Shown: positions 14,688 to 23,018, counted from the stretch's first letter. The stretch: 32,018 nucleotides of DNA from Ruminococcus sp. CAG:382 (GCA_000433115.1 FR892168.1:1-32018); one strand, 5' to 3'. Notes: generated by a model not told the origin, from the letters alone. Numbers and translations are program-made.

Positions 14688-15683
14688 ATGGAAACAAATA
14701 TAAGTAAACCAGATATAAAAGAAGAAATAGAACGAATAATAAAAGTTTCCGACACGCGTATTTTGGCTGTCGCCGATTCGACGATGCGAATCGTATACCA
14801 CGACAGCATGCTTAATATTCCAAAGCGAACATCACTGCTCGAAGTTGTCAAAGGAGATTGCGAAAAGCTGTTCACGCTTACAAACGGAACAACAACACTG
14901 CTTGGAATAAGTATAGATTGCAGGACGTTTGAAGCCGAAGTAACGCTCAGAGACGGACTTTATATCGTGACACGCCCGCGTTCATACGGTCTCTGCTTTG
15001 AGCGTGCCGAAGAACTCCGCCGCATGACCTGCCCCGAAGTGCTTGAAAAATTACCGCCCGAATTGCGTCAGTGCGTCACCGCATATCGTGAGGTATTGCG
15101 ATACAGCGGCAGAGGAGACAGCGGAACAGGTGACGCAAGTGCACTTATACGAAAGGTAACTGCCATTGCTGACGAGGTTCGCGGTGTTCTGCGCAAAAGC
15201 TGCACCGTCGTAAGGTCGCGTGGCGTTCCGATTGTCCGCTATTCGGAAAAAGATTTTTGTCGGATACTGCTGACGATGTTGTCGGCGTGCGATATCATGG
15301 CAGGCAGAGAAGGTGTCAGAACACGTTGCGAAACGACAGAGCGTATTGTTACACTGACCGCAACGTTTGCATATAAGCTTCCGGAAACCGTTGCCGAAAC
15401 TGTTGTGAGCGGCGAATTTGAGCGCATGCCTTTTACCGGAGAGTACGGCGGATTGTTCATGATGCTCAGCTACCTGCGCCGTCTTTGCCGTATATATGAG
15501 TATTCGTTTGCCGTTGAAAAAAGCAATTCACGCAGTATGACGGCGACTCTCCTTTTTCCGCTTACCATTGAAAGCGACCAATTGTTTGACATGCACGAAA
15601 ACGACGAATGGATCCATGAGATCGCGAAACGTGCTTTTCGAAAACAGCGCCAGAACACCCGAGATAAAGATACTGACACATAA
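14688..15683 (+). CDS. Degenerate histidine-kinase-like (GHKL fold) protein
   Basis: 331 residues, soluble, with no signal or membrane segment. Residues 15-110 could be a PAS-like sensor. A helical region with LRRMTCPEVLEKLPPELRQ follows, and residues 215-300 look like the C-terminal half of a HATPase_c domain (EYGGLFMMLSYLRRLCRIYE, then a strand pair and TATLLFPL in place of the G2 box and final strands). The H-box histidine, the N-box and the glycine-rich ATP lid are not evident, so it is probably not an active kinase. It may be an anti-sigma or scaffold-type protein. Single-gene transcript with its own promoter. Family assignment is by fold pattern only. Confidence 0.7.
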   Translation: METNISKPDIKEEIERIIKVSDTRILAVADSTMRIVYHDSMLNIPKRTSLLEVVKGDCEKLFTLTNGTTTLLGISIDCRTFEAEVTLRDGLYIVTRPRSYGLCFERAEELRRMTCPEVLEKLPPELRQCVTAYREVLRYSGRGDSGTGDASALIRKVTAIADEVRGVLRKSCTVVRSRGVPIVRYSEKDFCRILLTMLSACDIMAGREGVRTRCETTERIVTLTATFAYKLPETVAETVVSGEFERMPFTGEYGGLFMMLSYLRRLCRIYEYSFAVEKSNSRSMTATLLFPLTIESDQLFDMHENDEWIHEIAKRAFRKQRQNTRDKDTDT

Positions 15684-15720
15684 AAAATCCACCGTAATTC
15701 TATCAAAATTACAGTGGATT
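15682..15720 (-). terminator. Terminator after tRNA-Val (shared with the gene at 14688)
   Basis: AATCCACCGTAATT (15686-15699) pairs with AATTACAGTGGATT (15707-15720) with one mismatch. The T run lies on the minus strand, ending the tRNA-Val transcript. Confidence 0.8.
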
Positions 15721-15721
15721 C

Positions 15722-15798
15722 TGGTGGAGACGAGGGGGCTCGAACCCATGACCTCTCGGATGTGAACCGAACGCTCTGACCAACTGAGCTACGCCTCC
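15722..15798 (-). tRNA. tRNA-Val (anticodon CAC), CCA encoded
   Basis: A 77-nt cloverleaf on the minus strand: acceptor GGAGGCG/CGTCTCC, D-arm AGCTCAGTTGGTCAGAGC, anticodon stem TTCGG/CCGAG around TTCACAT, T-loop TTCGAGC, discriminator A and CCA. Confidence 0.93.
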
Positions 15799-15835
15799 GT
15801 ATTGAATTCATAAATCGTACCAACGACCAATATTT

Positions 15836-15864
15836 ATTATAACACTGTGTCCGGTAAAAATCAA
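15836..15864 (-). promoter_or_regulatory. Promoter of tRNA-Val
   Basis: TTGATT (15859-15864), 17-bp spacer, TATAAT (15836-15841), about 40 bp upstream of the tRNA on the minus strand. Confidence 0.78.
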
Positions 15865-15996
15865 TACCGATTTCAAAAAAATCGCAATAAAAATTGCAGT
15901 GCTGCAAGAAATGCGAGAACGAGAGCGAAAGAACAGTTAACGCCCAAACGCCCGCACGGATTCCATTTAATAGTTGTTGAAATCATTCCGACTTAG

Positions 15997-16027
15997 AGTC
16001 CGCCGGTTCAAGTCCAATCACTAAGAC
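15997..16027 (+). other. tRNA 3'-half-like remnant
   Basis: GGTTCAAGTCC (16007-16017) matches the T-loop consensus GGTTCRANYCC but its stem no longer pairs, and no 5' tRNA half precedes it. A terminator follows directly, as after a tRNA. Possibly a decayed tRNA or attachment scar; chance resemblance cannot be excluded. Confidence 0.35.
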
Positions 16028-16030
16028 AAA

Positions 16031-16076
16031 ACAGCCCGAAATTATGTCTGCAACGACTACGTTTCGGGCTGTTTTT
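16031..16076 (+). terminator. Strong intrinsic terminator
   Basis: ACAGCCCGAAA (16031-16041) pairs perfectly with TTTCGGGCTGT (16062-16072), followed by Ts. No intact gene precedes it on the plus strand. Confidence 0.75.
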
Positions 16077-16200
16077 GTTATTTCCCGCGGAGGCAGAGTC
16101 AAACAAAGCTTTGCGCCTCTTCCCTGCTCCGACTTCTAAAGATCTTCTGAAAATGCTCTCAATTTGTTTCTGCGAGAGCTTCTGCAATTGTTATTCAAAA

Positions 16201-16296
16201 TTAAGGCTTCACCGCGTAATTCCGATGGTGCAATTGCGCAGTCGGATTTTTCGTCAGATGAAACAAAAATTCGCAGGCTGTGCGGTGATGCCTTAA
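16201..16296. mobile_element. MITE-like element with TTAA-ended inverted repeats
   Basis: A 96-bp unit begins TTAAGGCTTCACCGC (16201-16215) and ends GCGGTGATGCCTTAA (16282-16296), 15-bp terminal inverted repeats with one mismatch and TTAA at both outer edges. The inside carries a further inverted pair (CCGA/TCGG around 16222-16245). No gene is inside. Probably a non-autonomous repeat element; copy number cannot be judged from this window. The flanks 16077-16200 and 16297-16322 hold nothing else recognisable. Confidence 0.5.
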
Positions 16297-16322
16297 AAAC
16301 ATTTTGTTAAGAGCGTTTTTTC

Positions 16323-16383
16323 TTATTTGGTTTTGTAGTCATATTCCAACAATGCCTCCATACTCATTTTCTCTTTTAAACAT
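16323..16383 (-). CDS. Two overlapping tiny ORFs downstream of the ABC genes
   Basis: Immediately after the transporter stop, AGGAAGGAG lies 9 bases before ATG 16383, which opens a 14-codon frame (MFKRENEYGGIVGI, to 16339). A second ATG at 16367 in another frame gives MSMEALLEYDYKTK (to 16323). The ribosome site is better than that of most annotated genes here. Either could be a short peptide gene of the transporter operon, but ORFs of this length are unprovable by eye. Confidence 0.3.
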
Positions 16384-16401
16384 CTCAAGTTTCTCCTTCC
16401 T

Positions 16402-18177
16402 TCAGACAGAGGTATATTTTTCAGCCTGAGCTGACCACATTTTGTAGTAAATACCTTTTTTCTTAAGTAATTCGGCGTGAGTACCCTGCTCGGCAACGGC
16501 GCCGTTGTCCAGCACGATGATATTATCGAACTTCGGCATACATATCAGGCGGTGCGTGATCATAATGACCGTCTGATCCGTCGACTGTTCAAGTATATCG
16601 TTTATGAAACGATTTTCGATCAGAGGATCGAGTGATGCCGTAGGCTCATCGAACAGCACATACCGAGAACCATGATACAACGTTCTTGCGAGCATTAGCC
16701 TGTGCCATTGACCTTCCGAGAGGTCTGTGCCGCCTTCGTCATACTCCTTGTTGAGCGGAGTTTCGTCGCGCAGCAACAGCTCTTCCGCAAGTTTATCACA
16801 ACCCGAACGGCGCAGTACATCGGCATATCTGCTCTCGTCTACATCGGCGGACAAGGTTATATTCTCGCGTATTCCAAACGGATATTTGCAATACTCCTGA
16901 AATGCCACTGAAAAAGCGCTGTATATGTCCCGGTTGGCGATTTCACGTGCGGGCACATCACCAAAGCAAACATCCCCATCGTAGTTATTATAAAGCCCCA
17001 CGATGATCTTTGAAAGCGTTGTTTTGCCTGCTCCGTTATATCCGACAATTGCCGTGCGTTTGCCGTTTTTGATCGTCATATTCAGATGATCGAGTGCATT
17101 ATTCTCACTTTCGGGATATGAATATGTAAGGTTCTTTATAACTATATCGGCATTCTCGGGAAGCTTCTTTCCGTTTGTCCTTTCTTCTTCGCTCTCAAAA
17201 AAGTCATTATAGGTCTTGAAGCGTACACAAGATTCTGAAAAGCTCCTGATCGAACCGCTCACGGACGAAAGACTGTCGTTAAGCTTTGTGGCGAGATTGA
17301 CTGCGATCCAGAAGTCACCGATGATCATCTTTCCGGCGCACACGCTCAATGCCAGGACAAAATACATACCGTAATACAGCGCAAGGGGCAGCGCCGTCAG
17401 AAGCGTTGCGATATTTGTCTGCTTCAGGTTGAAGCGTATGGATTCGTCACGTATTTTACCGAACAGCTTTTTTCTTTGCTCGATGATATAATCAAACGAA
17501 TTGAAAAGCTTGAGCTCCTGTATGGTTGTTCTGGACGCTACAAAGTCAAACAGCGCCTGCAGCTTGCTTTGGAGAGTGATTTTCGAACGAATGAATTTGA
17601 TCCATGATATACCCATTTTTTGTTTGAGCAGACATATCGGTGTATATACCGCGATAAATGCAGCGCATATAACGGGAGATATGTTTATCATCGCGACAAC
17701 CGCTATGATGATATCCAAAATCTTAGACGGAACACTGATTACACCATCAAAATACGCATCAATCTCGCGCGAAGAAAACGAGCTTATATCTGAGTTATTG
17801 CGATAAAGATCGTTGCTTTCATAGTAATCCATCCGAATGCGGGAAATCTTATCGATCCTCTTCTCCCTGAGCTTTTCATCAGCGTCATATTGCTCAAGGC
17901 TTCTTTTGAAATTGGAATAGGTCTGAAATGCTTTTTCAAAAAACTTTATTGAAAAAACCAAAAGAATGAACATGAGAACGGTCGTAAAATCCCCGCTTCT
18001 GCTTCCGACGATTATATCGAGCACACGGCCGGTGCAGAAAATTTCTCCGTAAAAGAAAAGCTTTTCTGCAAGATTCAAAATGATCTCTCTGATCATCAGT
18101 CGCTTGTTGTAGGTCCATTGCATTTTCAAAGCGCTGAGCGTGATCTTTTTATATTCGGCAAATTGCATTTTTTTCAT
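16402..18177 (-). CDS. ABC transporter, fused membrane and ATPase domains (second of pair)
   Basis: 591-residue half-transporter: a six-helix type exporter membrane domain (about 25-310) followed by an NBD with Walker A GYNGAGKTT (379-387), Q-loop FQEYCKYP, signature LSEGQ (486-490), Walker B YVLFDEP (506-512) and H-loop ITHRL near 540. No N-terminal C39 peptidase is present. The start MKKMQFAEYKK is preceded by AAAGG. It follows the paralogous transporter by 95 bp, so the two probably form a heterodimer exporting a peptide or other small product; the substrate is not known. Confidence 0.93.
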   Translation of the reverse strand: MKKMQFAEYKKITLSALKMQWTYNKRLMIREIILNLAEKLFFYGEIFCTGRVLDIIVGSRSGDFTTVLMFILLVFSIKFFEKAFQTYSNFKRSLEQYDADEKLREKRIDKISRIRMDYYESNDLYRNNSDISSFSSREIDAYFDGVISVPSKILDIIIAVVAMINISPVICAAFIAVYTPICLLKQKMGISWIKFIRSKITLQSKLQALFDFVASRTTIQELKLFNSFDYIIEQRKKLFGKIRDESIRFNLKQTNIATLLTALPLALYYGMYFVLALSVCAGKMIIGDFWIAVNLATKLNDSLSSVSGSIRSFSESCVRFKTYNDFFESEEERTNGKKLPENADIVIKNLTYSYPESENNALDHLNMTIKNGKRTAIVGYNGAGKTTLSKIIVGLYNNYDGDVCFGDVPAREIANRDIYSAFSVAFQEYCKYPFGIRENITLSADVDESRYADVLRRSGCDKLAEELLLRDETPLNKEYDEGGTDLSEGQWHRLMLARTLYHGSRYVLFDEPTASLDPLIENRFINDILEQSTDQTVIMITHRLICMPKFDNIIVLDNGAVAEQGTHAELLKKKGIYYKMWSAQAEKYTSV

Positions 18178-18272
18178 TTATCCATGCCTTTCTGCGAAAA
18201 GCGCCAACGAAAAGCAGAATCGTTGACGGCGTTCCGCCAAAACATTTTTCTATTATCTTATTTGTATGAACC

Positions 18273-20078
18273 TCAGGCTTCAATATATGCGGCTGCCTGG
18301 GTCTCAAACATGGTTTTATATATGCCATTACGCTTCATAAGCTCCTTATGGTTCCCGATATCCACAACTTTTCCATCATCCATGACAATAATTTTGTCAG
18401 CCGTGGTGCAGCACGAAAGACGATGGGAAATGATTATTATGGTTTTATCCTTATATTTTTCCATAAGCGCGTCCATAAAATTCTTTTCGGCAATGGGGTC
18501 AAGTGAATTTGACGGCTCATCAAACAAAAGAACATCACGGTCACGGTAAAGAGCTCTCGCAAGCACGAGCTTGTGCCATTGACCCTCAGAAAGTTCCGTT
18601 CCGTCATCCGACAAAGCCTTGTTCAGCATAGTGTCGTATCCGTCTTTCAGACCGGCAATAAATCCGTCCGCCGATGCCTGACCGGAGACCTCTTCCACAC
18701 TTCCGTTATCTTTGTCTGACCAATCGCTTATAATTATGTTATCCCGAACAGTAAGCGGGTACTTACAGTAATCCTGCATAGCAACCGAAAACAGACCGTA
18801 AACATCCTGCTTATCCAGAGATTCCGAATCGATCCCGTTATATTCTATTGCGCCGTCAAAATCGTTATACAGACCAATGAGCAGCTTTGAAAGCGTTGTT
18901 TTGCCCGCACCGTTTTGCCCGACAATACAGACCTTTTCTTTCGGAGAAACTGAAAAGCTGATGTCCCTGAGCACTTCTTTCTGCGAACCGGGATAGCAGA
19001 AGCTGAGGTTTTTGACCTTCAATCCGTTGAATCCGCTCTTCAGCTTTCCGGTGGTGCATTTTCTTTCTTCTTCGCATTCCAGGATGAATCTGAAATTATC
19101 CATATCCATAGCCGTATAGTAAAGCGAACCGATCATGCTTACAACGAAGCCGGTCGAGCTTATGAGATTTTTGGAAATGCCGACAAAGTAAGTAAAATCT
19201 GCCGCCGAGATACCTCCGGTCACGGCTTTATATGCGCAAAAAAAATACAAGCCATAATCCGAGACAAGTCCCAAAAATTCTACGATCGCAAACAAAACAG
19301 TGGTTTTTTTGCTTACGTTCTTTTTGACCTCCGCTATCTTTCTGTAAAGCGAGCGCTGTTTATCGTTGATGAAGGACGCGGCTTCATTCAGCTTGATATC
19401 CTGAGCGGCTGCTTTTTTTGCAAACAACGAAGACAAAAAGCCGAGCTTTCTTTCTTCCGGGACGTTGATCTGAGTAGCTTTATAATCCAAAACAGAGACC
19501 TTCTGCCACAGGATCACAAAAGACGCTTCTAAAACTATTACAGGTATAACAAGCCAGATGTGATTCCCGAGCAGTATCGATGCTGCAATAATCAAAGTTA
19601 TAAGGCTACTTACGACATCATTCGTATCGTTAAATACTCCGAGCACACCCTTAACAGCCGTCGAACGCGCCATATTGAACCGATTATAGAAGTCGCTCTG
19701 TTCAAAGTATTCCATTTTGATTCTGGATATTTTGCGTATCAGCAAATTCTGCATTTGTTCATCTGCTTTTGATTCCATTTTCTGCCTGAACACATTGAAA
19801 TAGTTAGAGCTCACAGACGAAAGCAGCTTGAGGAGAAAAACGCCCAGACAAAGTCCGAACAGCTCCGCATCGAATCCGAGCTCCGACGAATGCACTGTGA
19901 CCGTGATATAATCGACGACACGCTTCAGGAGATAAACAAGGGAAAACGATAATACGTTTCCGATAACAACATCTTTCAGAATGCTCATGAAGAACAGTTT
20001 TTTCGATATTTTCCATGCAAGACCATATGCAAGCTTCAGATTCTTTATTGTATATTTAATCTTATTGTCTTTTTTCAT
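18273..20078 (-). CDS. ABC transporter, fused membrane and ATPase domains (first of pair)
   Basis: 601-residue half-transporter with an exporter-type membrane domain (about 25-320) and an NBD: Walker A GQNGAGKTT (387-395), Q-loop MQDYCKYP, signature LSEGQ (496-500), Walker B VLLFDEP (516-522), H-loop SHRLS. The ATG at 20078 is chosen because TTTGGAGAA lies just upstream; the frame extends 39 codons further to a TTG at 20195 with unconvincing sequence. The QDYCKYP and LSEGQWH signatures are shared with the downstream partner, supporting recent duplication and heterodimer formation. Confidence 0.93.
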   Translation of the reverse strand: MKKDNKIKYTIKNLKLAYGLAWKISKKLFFMSILKDVVIGNVLSFSLVYLLKRVVDYITVTVHSSELGFDAELFGLCLGVFLLKLLSSVSSNYFNVFRQKMESKADEQMQNLLIRKISRIKMEYFEQSDFYNRFNMARSTAVKGVLGVFNDTNDVVSSLITLIIAASILLGNHIWLVIPVIVLEASFVILWQKVSVLDYKATQINVPEERKLGFLSSLFAKKAAAQDIKLNEAASFINDKQRSLYRKIAEVKKNVSKKTTVLFAIVEFLGLVSDYGLYFFCAYKAVTGGISAADFTYFVGISKNLISSTGFVVSMIGSLYYTAMDMDNFRFILECEEERKCTTGKLKSGFNGLKVKNLSFCYPGSQKEVLRDISFSVSPKEKVCIVGQNGAGKTTLSKLLIGLYNDFDGAIEYNGIDSESLDKQDVYGLFSVAMQDYCKYPLTVRDNIIISDWSDKDNGSVEEVSGQASADGFIAGLKDGYDTMLNKALSDDGTELSEGQWHKLVLARALYRDRDVLLFDEPSNSLDPIAEKNFMDALMEKYKDKTIIIISHRLSCCTTADKIIVMDDGKVVDIGNHKELMKRNGIYKTMFETQAAAYIEA

Positions 20079-20290
20079 AGATTCTCCAAATTTGTTGTAT
20101 GACAAGCTCTTTGCTCTTTTCCCTACTGCTCCGGCAAACAAAGATGCCTGATACTGTTTAGATAGCTCATAGCAGCGACCGGAAATACGCCGCAATGATT
20201 AATAACTAAGCAAAAACGGTTGCGCAATGTTAGCATCCCAAACACGCTGTATTGCAGCACGGTTTATAAATACCTGCACATTTTGAGTCC

Positions 20291-20344
20291 TCAACACTTT
20301 CTGCGGCAAAAATAATCAATATCAAAAATCAAAAATTCAAACAT
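20291..20344 (-). CDS. Tiny ORF with strong ribosome site upstream of the ABC genes
   Basis: ATG at 20344 behind AAAGGAG opens 17 codons, MFEFLIFDIDYFCRRKC. Hydrophobic and acidic, with a basic Cys-containing tail. It lies about 210 bp before the first transporter gene on the same strand. Could be a short peptide substrate or leader peptide; unproven. Confidence 0.35.
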   Translation of the reverse strand: MFEFLIFDIDYFCRRKC

Positions 20345-20491
20345 AAATATAATCTCCTTTGTTATAAAAAAATTTGTATGTCCGGCCGAAGTGCTTAATC
20401 ATTTTCATGGAATCTCAATCAAATGCCATGGCATGATATACCGATGTGTCAGCCGACAAAGCTGTTAAAAATCATATCAAACTCATGCAAA

Positions 20492-20531
20492 AGAAAAAAC
20501 GCAAAGTGATTCCGTCAAGGGTCATTTTGCG
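20492..20531 (-). terminator. Terminator ending the 53-codon ORF transcript
   Basis: On the minus strand CGCAAAATGA pairs with TCACTTTGCG (plus positions 20522-20531 and 20500-20509, one G-U pair), followed by six Ts. The ORF's stop codon lies within the stem. Confidence 0.75.
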
Positions 20532-20683
20532 CTGTTCATAATCATATAATATTCGTTTTGGGCATAGTGATGCATAAAGACAGAACTACGCCATGAAGGA
20601 AAAGCTCCATCGGCATAGTGCAAAAACGCATATCTTTGCGAATTGCAATTCATTATGTAAGTATGCGCATTGCATTTTGTCAC
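20522..20683 (-). CDS. Candidate 53-residue peptide with own promoter and terminator
   Basis: A GTG at 20683, with GGGAG 9 bases upstream, opens 53 codons: MTKCNAHTYIMNCNSQRYAF, then LHYADGAFPSWRSSVFMHHY, then a tail ending YYMIMNSAK. Rich in Tyr, His, Met and Asn with two Cys and one Trp; no signal peptide. A consensus promoter lies about 50 bp upstream and a terminator overlaps the stop, so this is a complete small transcription unit 444 bp before the transporter pair on the same strand. It could be a peptide precursor, or the transcript could be a small RNA with an accidental frame. Confidence 0.42.
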   Translation of the reverse strand: MTKCNAHTYIMNCNSQRYAFLHYADGAFPSWRSSVFMHHYAQNEYYMIMNSAK

Positions 20684-20731
20684 GTCCGTGTTCTCCCATT
20701 AATGTTCCGCTCTTATTAAGCCTATATCGAT

Positions 20732-20760
20732 ATTTTATCATATATTTTTCATTTTGTCAA
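20732..20760 (-). promoter_or_regulatory. Promoter of the small transcription unit
   Basis: TTGACA (20755-20760), 17-bp spacer, TAAAAT (20732-20737) on the minus strand. Confidence 0.78.
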
Positions 20761-21017
20761 CACAAAATTCCGATTTTATACATTTTCTTTATCGGTCTTG
20801 AACAAAAATCGAAGCAAAGTGCGGTCAAAAAATCTTTATCATCAACATTTTCAACAACCAGCATTTCTTTTGCGCCTTCATACGGTAATTCATAGGTTGC
20901 CGACGGAATCTTTTTTGCAGAATTTCGGCTGTCTGCTTCAAGTTTTTCGAAAGCAAATGCCTTAACAACGCAGAAAAAGCCTTGAAAATCAAGGCTTTTT
21001 CCGAAGCAGTCCTTCAC
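20757..21017 (-). CDS. Doubtful 86-codon ORF downstream of tRNA-Thr
   Basis: Open from a GTG at 21017 to a stop inside the next promoter's -35 box. Its first codons run through the tRNA terminator hairpin and no ribosome site is seen. Yet the middle (KKIPSATYELPYEGAKEMLV, then VENVDDKDFLTAL) reads like real protein. Possibly the relic of a gene whose start has been lost. Not recognised. Confidence 0.22.
   Translation of the reverse strand: MKDCFGKSLDFQGFFCVVKAFAFEKLEADSRNSAKKIPSATYELPYEGAKEMLVVENVDDKDFLTALCFDFCSRPIKKMYKIGILC
20974..21000 (-). terminator. Terminator after tRNA-Thr
   Basis: AAAAAGCCTTGA and TCAAGGCTTTTT pair perfectly around a 3-nt loop; the T run is on the minus strand. Confidence 0.85.
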
Positions 21018-21027
21018 ACTGCAAATA

Positions 21028-21102
21028 TGGAGCTAATGGTGGGGATTGAACCCACGACCTGCTGATTACGAATCAGCTGCACTACCACTGTGCTACATTA
21101 GC
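21028..21102 (-). tRNA. tRNA-Thr (anticodon CGT), CCA encoded
   Basis: A 75-nt cloverleaf on the minus strand: acceptor GCTAATG/CATTAGC, D-arm AGCACAGTGGTAGTGC, anticodon stem GCTGA/TCAGC around TTCGTAA, T-arm GTGGG/CCCAC with TTCAATC, discriminator T and CCA. Confidence 0.93.
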
Positions 21103-21137
21103 AAAGCATTGCTATGATACCGTCACAATGCTTTGGT

Positions 21138-21166
21138 ATTATACCACACCATATCGGATTTTGCAA
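21138..21166 (-). promoter_or_regulatory. Promoter of tRNA-Thr
   Basis: TTGCAA (21161-21166), 17-bp spacer, TATAAT (21138-21143) on the minus strand, 36 bp before the tRNA. Confidence 0.78.
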
Positions 21167-21224
21167 GTGTTTTTTTGAATTTCTGAAAATATTCCCGAAA
21201 ATCCGGTCGGGATTCTCCGGAAAG

Positions 21225-23018
21225 CTATTTTACGAATTTCTCCCAGAAAAGTTCCGACGCATTTTTACAACAGTCGTATGTTTCGCGGAGAATTTCGGCA
21301 TAAATCTTGAATTTGTTCATTATATTCTGATACGTAAACGCAGCTGAACTTTCATTCCTGTATGCCGCCATAAACATCGCGGAGAACGTATCGGCTCGGT
21401 CCTCTTCCGCATTTGTGCGTGCATACGATGAAACAAACCACACATCGCTTGTATCGTTGTCATATATCGTATGCTTCAGGTCATTCTCTCCGTAGTATTC
21501 ACTCGGTGTGGCTTTCTCCCACTTCGCCGCACTCTCAATCGAAAGACGGTAATTGAACACATGCCCTGCTTCATGGCTGAGCACAGCCATCGCAGAATCA
21601 CCGCGGAACGACGAGTCAACGGCTATGAACGGATATTGAGAAACATATGCGGCAAAGCCGCCGAAGCTTTCTTCGCCCTTATGAATATCACGGCAGAGAT
21701 ATATCCACACTTCTTTTCCTCCGCTCACCTCACGCATAAGAGTTGCCGGAATAAGTGAAAGGAACTCTTCAATCGTCTTTGCGGTAGGAAGCCAATCTTC
21801 TTCGGGTGCCGCGCTGACTTCATAGAAAAGGCCGCCGTTTACAAAGTTATTGCTTTCGAAAATGATCCTGACGCCGTATTTTTCAAACACCCTCTCGGCA
21901 ATTTCAACTTCTTCGGTCCCCTCACGATACGGCTCATACATACCGTGAATATCGGTGGTCTCATCCGCTTCGTTTATCCGGCACGCGGTGTATTTTGCCT
22001 TCGAAAGATTGACGACATGCACTCCGGCAGAGTCGGCTGCGTAGAAATATCCGTTTTCGGCGGCGCAGCCGAAAGAATGACCCGTAAGATCAAGCGTCAG
22101 ATATTCCGAAGTCTCGGTACGGTAAATACGATAAAGCCCGTCAACAACGGTGACGATCGTGCCGTCATCGCAATCAACAATATATTCCCTCTCATCCGGC
22201 TGATGTATCACGCGCCGCTTTCCGGATCCGATCTCAGTGAAAATGATACCGTCATTCCACGTCTCGGTGAGATACGGGGCATTGACTTTCAGTGCACGTT
22301 CGTCGCCGCAATAGGTGATGGCTCCTGTCGCGGGATCAAGAATGCTTATCGGCTTTTCTCTTCCCGACACCGCGATCTCATCACCGGCAGTGATGACGAA
22401 TTTATCTCCGAAAGCATATCCGGAGCGCACACTTGTGGCTATATTGCGCTTTGTATCCGAGCCATCGGATGCATTGCAAAGTATCGGTTTACTTCCGAAT
22501 ATGAGAATATACCTGCCGTCGGCGCTGACAGCGAAATATATATCATCACTTGCCGGAAGATCGTATTCGGTCAGCAGTATAAGCGATTTATCGTAGACAC
22601 GCATATGGCGTGAGGCTGCGTCGAGTACATAAAGCCTTCCGGACTGAACCACTATCGTCCATTCACCTTCTCCAAGCTCAAGCACGCCTGTGCGCTTTCC
22701 GTCGGTTAAAGTATATGCGACGAACGTCACCGAAAAACTGTCAAGTCCCGCATTTGCATACTGCGCAAATGCAACACCATCGGAAAACTTGATGTCAAGC
22801 GTTCCGTCATATTCGTCCGTCGGAATCGGTATAAGCCGCATTCCGTCTGCATCTGTGGCAATTGCCGCCTCGGATGCCTCGGACTCGTTGCCGGCTTCTC
22901 CGGACACTTCTGTTGAAGCACCGCTGTTTTCCGGTCTGCTTACATCATTTCCAATATCACAGGCGGCAAACGCCAGAACCATTGAAAATGTAAGAAGAAA
23001 AGCTATTATTTTCTTCAT
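21225..23018 (-). CDS. Lipoprotein with propeller-like region and HExxH zinc-protease domain
   Basis: 597 residues. Signal peptide with lipobox LAFAAC, Cys20 being the lipidation site, then a Ser/Glu-rich linker to about 58. Residues 60-345 show repeated beta blades (LYVLDAASRHMRVYDK, YFAVSADGRYILIFG, GYFYAADSAGVHVV), suggesting a beta-propeller. Residues 365-597 hold a gluzincin-like domain with HEAGH (His482, Glu483, His486) and a probable Glu ligand in NAEEDRAD (538-543). AAGGAG precedes the ATG. Anchored outside the membrane, it could bind and cleave a cell-surface or peptide substrate. The combination is not one I can name. Confidence 0.82.
   Translation of the reverse strand: MKKIIAFLLTFSMVLAFAACDIGNDVSRPENSGASTEVSGEAGNESEASEAAIATDADGMRLIPIPTDEYDGTLDIKFSDGVAFAQYANAGLDSFSVTFVAYTLTDGKRTGVLELGEGEWTIVVQSGRLYVLDAASRHMRVYDKSLILLTEYDLPASDDIYFAVSADGRYILIFGSKPILCNASDGSDTKRNIATSVRSGYAFGDKFVITAGDEIAVSGREKPISILDPATGAITYCGDERALKVNAPYLTETWNDGIIFTEIGSGKRRVIHQPDEREYIVDCDDGTIVTVVDGLYRIYRTETSEYLTLDLTGHSFGCAAENGYFYAADSAGVHVVNLSKAKYTACRINEADETTDIHGMYEPYREGTEEVEIAERVFEKYGVRIIFESNNFVNGGLFYEVSAAPEEDWLPTAKTIEEFLSLIPATLMREVSGGKEVWIYLCRDIHKGEESFGGFAAYVSQYPFIAVDSSFRGDSAMAVLSHEAGHVFNYRLSIESAAKWEKATPSEYYGENDLKHTIYDNDTSDVWFVSSYARTNAEEDRADTFSAMFMAAYRNESSAAFTYQNIMNKFKIYAEILRETYDCCKNASELFWEKFVK

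Noticed and set aside
20593..20895. Plus-strand frame of 100 codons
   Set aside because: Runs antisense through a small transcription unit and a promoter, with no ribosome site.
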